Below, piece after piece: positions 6,734-11,618 of a DNA stretch of 11,618 nucleotides. Made by a program: the position numbers and the translations under genes. Below the pieces are notes generated by a model, which was not told the origin of the DNA, did no database searches, and saw only the letters and a list, made by a program, of their open reading frames with translations. Location of the stretch: the NCBI GenBank assembly GCA_964350605.1, contig CAYGKP010000069.1:1-11618 (forward strand). The letters run 5' to 3'. The stretch's first letter is position 1, and each line of letters opens with the position of its first letter. Source of the stretch: CAYGKP01 sp964350605 (GTDB taxonomy: Bacteria; Bacteroidota; Bacteroidia; Cytophagales; JAAEPT01).

Positions 6734-9247
6734 ATGCCCGCTTTCGATTCCAACCAACCCGCCTTTTGGCTCTCTGATCCGGAGTCATCGGGGGATCACA
6801 TTCCCCTGCCGACCGCCGCCGAGGAGCAGCAAATGAGCAACGAGGCAACCCCCGAAGTGTTGCCCATTCTGGCGGTTCGCAACACGGTGCTTTTTCCCGG
6901 TGTGGTCTTGCCCATTACCGTAGGCCGAAAGAAATCCATCCGTTTGATCCGAAAGGCCTTTGAAGGCGACCGCATCATCGGCGTGGTCGCGCAAGAAAAC
7001 GCCAAAACCGAAGACCCCGGGTTCGAGGATTTATACCCCATCGGTACGGTGGCCCAGATCATGCGCATGCTCGTGATGCCCGATGGTAACACGACGGTTA
7101 TCATCCAAGGCAAGCGTCGTTTCGAGATCGAGAAGGGCCTCAAGACGGTGCCCTATCTCCAGGCCCAGGTGCGCGTCGCGGCCGAAAAGCTGCCCGACCC
7201 CAAGTCGCACGAGACGATGGTCATGCTCCGTTCGCTGAAAGAGGCAGGCCGCAAGATTTTGGAGCTAAACCCAGAGCTTCCTCCCGAAGCCAAAGGCGCG
7301 ATGGATTCCATCGATAGCCTGGGGTTTCTGACGCATTTTCTGTCCTCGAACCTGAACGTCGATGTGTCGCAGAAGCAGGAACTCTTAGCCAACGCCAACA
7401 TCCTGGAACGCGCCACGCGGCTGCTCGGTCATTTGGATCGAGAGGTTCAAATGCTCGAACTCAAGCGCGAGATTCAAGACAAGGTCCATACCGACCTCGA
7501 CCAACAACAGCGCGATTATTACATCCGCCAACAGATCCGCACCCTGCAAGAAGAGCTAGGGATGGATGGTGCGGACGAGGACGCTGAACTACTTCGTCGC
7601 CGGGCCGCGAAGAAAAAATGGCCCCAAAAGGTGGCTGAAACCTTTGACCGCGAACTCAGCCGCTTGGAGCGCTTGAACCCCCAAGCTGCCGAGTATCCCT
7701 TGCAGGTCAGTTATCTGGAATTCCTGGTCGACCTGCCCTGGGCCGAGGTGACCGACGATCACTTTGACCTCGACCGCGCCCAAAAGATCCTCGATCAGGA
7801 CCACCTGGGCCTCGACAAAGTCAAGGAGCGCATCCTCGAATACCTCGCGGTGCTTGAGCTGCGCAAGCGTCAACAGAAAGAAAACGACGGTCCAATCAAG
7901 GCCCCAATCCTGTGCCTCTATGGCCCTCCGGGAGTTGGAAAAACGTCGCTGGGCCGCTCCATCGCCCGCTCGCTGGGCCGCAAGTATGTGCGCCTGTCGC
8001 TGGGTGGTTTGCACGACGAGGCGGAGCTACGCGGCCACCGCAAGACTTACATCGGCGCGATGCCGGGGCGGATTCTGCAAAACTTGCGCAAAGTGGGCAG
8101 CTCGAACCCCGTGTTTGTACTCGACGAGATCGACAAGATTGGGCGCGACATGCGTGGCGATCCATCTTCGGCGTTGCTCGAAATCCTCGACCCCGAGCAG
8201 AACAATACGTTCCAGGACAACTACGCAGAGGTAGAATACGATCTTTCGCAGGTGCTGTTCATCGCCACGGCGAACAGCTTGGACACCATACAACCCGCCC
8301 TGCGTGACCGCTTGGAGATCATCACTCTTTCGGGTTATACCCTGGAGGAGAAAGTCAACATCGCGCGAAAGCACCTGTGGCCCAAGCAAAAAGAAGAAAA
8401 TGGCCTGAAGGGCGATCGCATTAGTATCAGCGCGAAAGGGCTGCGCAAGATGATTGAGAGCTACACCCGCGAATCGGGGGTCCGGGAATTGGAACGACGC
8501 CTGGGCCGCCTGTGCCGGGCCTTGGCCAAACGTGTGATTTCGAAGGAAACCATCGACAAGTCCTTGGGTGAAGCGGAGGTTCGCGAACTGATGGGTCCCG
8601 AACGTTACGAGGCGGATACCTACGAGAAAATCGACGAAGCGGGGATCGTCACAGGTCTGGCCTGGACACCCTTTGGTGGCGACATCCTGACCATCGAAGC
8701 CTCCTTGAGTCGTGGTCGGGGCAAGCTGATCATCTCAGGCCAATTGGGCGACGTGATGAAGGAATCCGCGGCAGCGGCCTTGTCCTACCTGCGGGCCCAG
8801 TCCGACGAGTTGAAGGTCGACCACCGTCTGTTTGATCAATATGACCTGCACATTCACGTGCCGGCGGGTGCGGTGCCCAAAGATGGCCCCTCGGCGGGCA
8901 TCACGATGCTGACCGCGCTCATGAGTTTGTACACCCAACGCCAAGTGAAGCCGCGCATCGCCATGACTGGCGAGATCACCCTGCGCGGCAAGGTGCTGCC
9001 CGTTGGGGGCATCAAAGAGAAGCTGCTCGCCGCCCAGCGTGCGGGCATCCGCGAGGTGATTTTGCCCAAGCGCAACCAATCGGACGTGGAAGAAATCGAA
9101 GCCCCCGAGTTGAAGGAAATGACCTTCCATTACGTCAGCCAGGCGGAAGAAGTCCTCGACATTGCCCTGCTCGACAAAAAAGTAAAGAAGGCCCGCGTTT
9201 TTGAATTGACCGCTGCGCCGATGAACGGAAGCACCCACCATGAGTAA
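6734..9247 (+). CDS. lon: ATP-dependent Lon protease (endopeptidase La)
   Basis: Soluble cytoplasmic AAA+ serine protease that unfolds and degrades damaged and regulatory proteins. The chosen start gives 837 residues. Domains: a Bacteroidota-type N-terminal extension (about 1-33), the Lon substrate-binding domain (from L-P-I-L-A-V-R-N-T-V-L-F-P-G to about 240), a coiled-coil-like helical linker, the AAA+ domain with Walker A G-P-P-G-V-G-K-T (397-404) and Walker B V-L-D-E-I-D (Asp464, Glu465), and the protease domain. The catalytic Ser720 is in D-G-P-S-A-G and Lys763 in G-G-I-K-E-K, spaced 43 residues apart as in E. coli Lon. The ATG at 6734 was chosen because homologues carry this extension. 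A GTG at 6677 is unlikely. The ATG at 6833 has a good purine-rich site before it and is a real alternative (804 residues). The gene diverges from the OmpA gene, and its end overlaps hslU by 8 bases. Heat-shock control is common for lon, but no such site was identified here. Confidence 0.97.
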   Translation: MPAFDSNQPAFWLSDPESSGDHIPLPTAAEEQQMSNEATPEVLPILAVRNTVLFPGVVLPITVGRKKSIRLIRKAFEGDRIIGVVAQENAKTEDPGFEDLYPIGTVAQIMRMLVMPDGNTTVIIQGKRRFEIEKGLKTVPYLQAQVRVAAEKLPDPKSHETMVMLRSLKEAGRKILELNPELPPEAKGAMDSIDSLGFLTHFLSSNLNVDVSQKQELLANANILERATRLLGHLDREVQMLELKREIQDKVHTDLDQQQRDYYIRQQIRTLQEELGMDGADEDAELLRRRAAKKKWPQKVAETFDRELSRLERLNPQAAEYPLQVSYLEFLVDLPWAEVTDDHFDLDRAQKILDQDHLGLDKVKERILEYLAVLELRKRQQKENDGPIKAPILCLYGPPGVGKTSLGRSIARSLGRKYVRLSLGGLHDEAELRGHRKTYIGAMPGRILQNLRKVGSSNPVFVLDEIDKIGRDMRGDPSSALLEILDPEQNNTFQDNYAEVEYDLSQVLFIATANSLDTIQPALRDRLEIITLSGYTLEEKVNIARKHLWPKQKEENGLKGDRISISAKGLRKMIESYTRESGVRELERRLGRLCRALAKRVISKETIDKSLGEAEVRELMGPERYEADTYEKIDEAGIVTGLAWTPFGGDILTIEASLSRGRGKLIISGQLGDVMKESAAAALSYLRAQSDELKVDHRLFDQYDLHIHVPAGAVPKDGPSAGITMLTALMSLYTQRQVKPRIAMTGEITLRGKVLPVGGIKEKLLAAQRAGIREVILPKRNQSDVEEIEAPELKEMTFHYVSQAEEVLDIALLDKKVKKARVFELTAAPMNGSTHHE
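6821..6826 (+). promoter_or_regulatory. Possible internal ribosome-binding site for a shorter Lon
   Basis: GAGGAG ends six bases before the in-frame ATG at 6833, which begins M-S-N-E-A-T-P-E-V-L-P-I-L. The upstream ATG at 6734 has no recognisable Shine-Dalgarno sequence. The same bases encode Glu-Glu in the extension, which is acidic in related Lon proteins, so the match may be only coding constraint. Confidence 0.3.
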
Positions 9248-10622
9248 CCTCACCGACCTCACCCCACGCCAGATCGTCGCCGAGCTGGACCGCTACATCG
9301 TCGGCCAAGCGGCGGCGAAGCGCAACGTAGCCATCGCCTTGCGCAACCGCTGGCGGCGGATGAAAACCGCCGAGGACTTGCGAGCCGAAATCACGCCCGC
9401 GAACATCCTGATGATTGGCCCCACCGGGGTCGGAAAGACTGAGGTGGCCCGTCGGCTGGCGAAAATTGCCGGAGCGCCCTTCGCCAAAGTCGAAGCCTCG
9501 AAGTTCACCGAAGTGGGCTACGTGGGCCGCGACGTGGAGAGCATGGTCCGTGATTTGGTCGAGCAAGCCGTGCAACTGATCCGTGCCGAGAAGCGCGAGG
9601 ACGTAAAGGAACGCGCCGAGGAGGCCGTCCGCGAAAGGATCTTGGACATCCTGATTCCGCCCGTTAAGAAAACCGCCGGGGCGACGACCAACGGCGTATC
9701 GCCCGACGACGAAACCCTGAACGAACGCACCCGCGAGAGCTTCCGAGAGAAGATTGCGAAAGGCGAACTCGACGAGCGGAAAATCGACGTGCAACTTCAA
9801 CAGAAGTCGAACCCTGGTATTGCTGCCATGGGGATGCCCGGCATGGACGAATCGTCGATGATCCAGCTTCAGGACATGCTCTCGGGCATGATGCCTTCGG
9901 GCAAGCCTCGGACCCGCAAGCTGACCATTGCCGAGGCCCGAAAAATGCTGCTGGAAGAAGAGGTCCAGAAGCTTATCGACATGGACGAGGTGAAGGAACA
10001 AGCCCTCGACCGCGCGGCCAACCAAGGGATAATTTTCATCGACGAGATCGACAAGGTAGTGGCTCGTTCCGAGGGGGCTGGGGGCAAAGGACCCGACGTG
10101 TCACGCGAAGGCGTGCAGCGCGACATGTTGCCGATCATTGAGGGCTCATCGGTCAACACCAAGTATGGGATGATCCAGACCGACCACATCTTGTTCATTT
10201 GCGCGGGTGCCTTCCACCTGGCCAAACCTTCGGACCTGATCCCCGAGTTGCAGGGCCGCTTGCCGATTCGCGTCGAGTTGGAAGCCCTGACCCAAGACGA
10301 CTTCGTGCGCATCCTCACCGAACCGAAAGGGGCGTTGACCAAGCAATACCGAGCCCTCTTCGCCGCCGAAAAAGTGGAGATTAGTTTCTCGCCCGATGCA
10401 GTGAAGGCCATTGCCGAGGTGGCCTTCGAGGTCAATGAATCGGTCGAGAACATTGGTGCACGTCGGTTGCACACGGTGATGAGCCACTTGCTATCGGACT
10501 TCCTCTTCGATGTGCCCGATGAAATTGGCCCGAATGCCAAGCTGGTGGTCACCCCCGAACTCGTGAAAGAGCGACTCTCCGCACTTTCGGCGCAAAAGAG
10601 TCTCAGCGAGTATATACTTTAG
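9240..10622 (+). CDS. hslU: HslU, ATPase subunit of the HslVU (ClpYQ) protease
   Basis: AAA+ unfoldase that forms a hexameric ring and feeds substrates into the HslV peptidase. The 460 residues are full length for the family. The N-terminal L-T-P-R-Q-I-V-A-E-L-D-R-Y-I-V-G-Q is diagnostic; Walker A G-P-T-G-V-G-K-T is at 60-67; the pore motif G-Y-V-G is at 93-96; an inserted I-domain spans roughly 110-240; Walker B I-F-I-D-E-I-D has Asp268 and Glu269; and the sensor region contains G-A-R-R-L-H. The C-terminus L-S-E-Y-I-L matches the tail that docks into HslV, so the protein appears fit to partner a peptidase. The ATG overlaps the end of lon by 8 bases in another frame, and a weak GGAAG lies upstream within lon, so expression is probably coupled to lon. 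The hslV gene, usually directly upstream, is not in the window. The gene ends in TAG. Confidence 0.98.
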   Translation: MSNLTDLTPRQIVAELDRYIVGQAAAKRNVAIALRNRWRRMKTAEDLRAEITPANILMIGPTGVGKTEVARRLAKIAGAPFAKVEASKFTEVGYVGRDVESMVRDLVEQAVQLIRAEKREDVKERAEEAVRERILDILIPPVKKTAGATTNGVSPDDETLNERTRESFREKIAKGELDERKIDVQLQQKSNPGIAAMGMPGMDESSMIQLQDMLSGMMPSGKPRTRKLTIAEARKMLLEEEVQKLIDMDEVKEQALDRAANQGIIFIDEIDKVVARSEGAGGKGPDVSREGVQRDMLPIIEGSSVNTKYGMIQTDHILFICAGAFHLAKPSDLIPELQGRLPIRVELEALTQDDFVRILTEPKGALTKQYRALFAAEKVEISFSPDAVKAIAEVAFEVNESVENIGARRLHTVMSHLLSDFLFDVPDEIGPNAKLVVTPELVKERLSALSAQKSLSEYIL

Positions 10623-10652
10623 CGACGGAACCCCGCTGCCCGATGGGTGGTT

Positions 10653-10658
10653 GGGAGA
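10653..10658 (+). promoter_or_regulatory. Ribosome-binding site deciding the start of the C26 lipoprotein
   Basis: GGGAGA lies six bases before the ATG at 10665. It supports that start over the in-frame GTG at 10647, and the ATG also places a compact signal peptide directly at the N-terminus. It is the clearest Shine-Dalgarno-like site in a window where most genes lack one. Confidence 0.5.
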
Positions 10659-10664
10659 GAGCCG

Positions 10665-11462
10665 ATGCGACGCGTTGTAATTTTTGTGTTCCTGCTGGCG
10701 GGCCTGTCGGTCGCCTGCACCCGCCAACCCGCGGAGCAACCGTTGCGCGTGGGCCTTTCGAAAGAGTATACCCACAAGAATTACACGGTTTGGCTTCATT
10801 CGCTCGACCGATCGGTGGTGGTAGTCGACCTCTGGTCCCTGGATCGGACGACGGCCTACGATACACTCGAATCCCTCGATGCCTTGATCCTCACAGGTGG
10901 CGAAGACGTGGACCCCGACCGCTACGGACAGGCGGACCAGGCCCCCCGTTGCGAGATCAACGCGAGCCGTGACACGTTTGAGTTGGCCCTTTTGGTCCTT
11001 GCCGATCAATCGGGCATGCCGACCTTGGGGGTGTGCCGGGGGGTGCAGATCATGAATGTGTATCGTGGGGGTTCGCTGGTGGTCGATATTCCGGAGGACT
11101 ATTCGCCGACTGCCGATACCACCGTGACCCACCGCCGTTCGGGCGGCGACGCGCACCACGGACTTTTCATTTCCTCGGACTACTCGCCAGTCCCAGGCTT
11201 AAAAACCGAGCCCAAACAGAAAGCCAATTCGGCCCACCACCAGGCCGTCAACCAGCCGGGTGTGGGACTGATCCCCTGGGCCTGGGCCCCCGATTCGCTG
11301 GTGGAAGCGGTGCTTGATACCAACGAGGCTTTCTTTTTTGGCGGTGTACAGTGGCATCCCGAACGGTTGCCAAAAAATCACCCCTACAGCCGGCCCTTTG
11401 GCCTTTGGTTCCTCAAAGAGGCAGATAGGTACCGTAGAAATTCCCTGGCCGAGTTCCGGTAA
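10665..11462 (+). CDS. Predicted lipoprotein of the gamma-glutamyl-GABA hydrolase (peptidase C26, class I glutamine amidotransferase) family
   Basis: 265 residues. The N-terminus M-R-R, a hydrophobic stretch and the lipobox L-S-V-A-C predict cleavage before Cys18 and lipid attachment. The residues after the cysteine (T-R-Q-P) are not the acidic surface-export signal described for some Bacteroidota lipoproteins, so a periplasm-facing position is more likely. The rest is a class I amidotransferase-like fold: L-T-G-G-x-D-V-D-P at about 76-84, the nucleophile elbow G-V-C-R-G with Cys124, the family block N-S-A-H-H-Q at 188-193, and Q-W-H-P-E with His231 and Glu233 completing the triad. Family members hydrolyse gamma-glutamyl amide bonds (PuuD cleaves gamma-glutamyl-GABA in the cytoplasm). 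An exported version might act on gamma-glutamyl peptides in the periplasm, but the substrate is inference. The gene follows hslU after 42 bases with no visible terminator and may be read from the same transcript. Confidence 0.9.
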   Translation: MRRVVIFVFLLAGLSVACTRQPAEQPLRVGLSKEYTHKNYTVWLHSLDRSVVVVDLWSLDRTTAYDTLESLDALILTGGEDVDPDRYGQADQAPRCEINASRDTFELALLVLADQSGMPTLGVCRGVQIMNVYRGGSLVVDIPEDYSPTADTTVTHRRSGGDAHHGLFISSDYSPVPGLKTEPKQKANSAHHQAVNQPGVGLIPWAWAPDSLVEAVLDTNEAFFFGGVQWHPERLPKNHPYSRPFGLWFLKEADRYRRNSLAEFR

Positions 11463-11471
11463 GAATTACCT

Positions 11472-11618
11472 TATAGGACGTTGAAGCTGGTGGTGACCAC
11501 CGAGCCGTAGCTGGTGTTGATTGTCAGGGGGCCATCGGTTGCGCCGCCGGGCACTTGAACAATGATGTAGTCGCAGGTCGAACCTGAAACGGCCGTGGAC
11601 CCAGCACCAGGGAACGTG
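11472..11618 (-). CDS. C-terminal end of an IPT/TIG-like (immunoglobulin-fold) protein, partial
   Basis: The last 48 codons of a minus-strand gene enter from the right edge and end with TAA at 11474-11472. The reading contains I-I-V-Q-V-P-G-G-A-T-D-G-P-L, then L-T-I-N-T-S-Y-G-S-V-V and a terminal T-S-F-N-V-L. This is the typical end of an IPT/TIG domain: a hydrophobic strand, V-P-x-G-A-x-x-G, then a strand with T-x-x-G-x-x-x-x-x-F-x-V. Such domains occur in tandem in secreted and surface proteins. There is no sorting domain after the TIG repeat in what is visible. The gene converges on the C26 lipoprotein gene, leaving only 9 bases between stops. With so little sequence, family identity is moderately sure and function unknown. 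Confidence 0.6.

Noticed and set aside
9135..10552. Two long antisense frames (296 and 227 codons) opposite hslU
   Set aside because: HslU is unmistakable on the plus strand, and the antisense products show no domains and a composition typical of shadow frames.

Overview
The window (11,618 bp, GC-rich, almost entirely coding) looks like a chromosomal segment of a GC-rich member of the Bacteroidota. This rests on several family signatures: a GH3-family acyl-amido synthetase-like protein in front of dxr and rseP; an outer-membrane TPR/PD40-propeller/OmpA protein; a Lon protease with the N-terminal extension typical of Bacteroidota; an exported lipoprotein of the C26 glutamine-amidotransferase family; and the end of an IPT/TIG-type surface protein. 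Most starts have no clear Shine-Dalgarno sequence, which also fits that phylum. The taxonomic call is an inference from protein families, not from a marker gene.

Layout. Positions 2-4423 (+) form a tight four-gene operon: the 3' part of a GH3 gene, dxr (MEP isoprenoid pathway), rseP (site-2 intramembrane protease) and a secreted double-LysM protein with a large uncharacterised C-terminal domain. The GH3/dxr junction overlaps by one base, dxr/rseP is separated by two bases, and rseP/LysM overlaps by four bases (ATGA), so translation is probably coupled. Converging on it, positions 6634-4439 (-) hold one large gene for an exported TPR/PD40/carboxypeptidase-regulatory-like/OmpA protein. It is broken by a single in-frame TAG at 5534-5536: both halves are in the same frame and together make a complete family architecture.

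Positions 6734-11462 (+) are transcribed away from the OmpA gene: lon, then hslU overlapping it by 8 bases, then a predicted lipoprotein of the gamma-glutamyl-GABA hydrolase (peptidase C26) family. HslV, the proteolytic partner of HslU, is not in the window; its usual place before hslU is taken by lon. At the right edge (11472-11618, -) the last 48 codons of an IPT/TIG-like protein enter on the opposite strand.

The genes fall into two themes: envelope construction and surveillance (RseP, LysM protein, OmpA protein, C26 lipoprotein, TIG protein) and ATP-dependent proteolysis (Lon, HslU). No tRNA, rRNA, CRISPR array, insertion sequence, prophage gene or convincing terminator was seen, and no gene-free stretch reaches 300 bases (the longest is the roughly 100-base divergent region between the OmpA gene and lon). 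This is mostly a housekeeping region. The points most worth a second look are the interrupted OmpA gene, the hslV-less lon-hslU pair and the uncharacterised C-terminal domain of the LysM protein.
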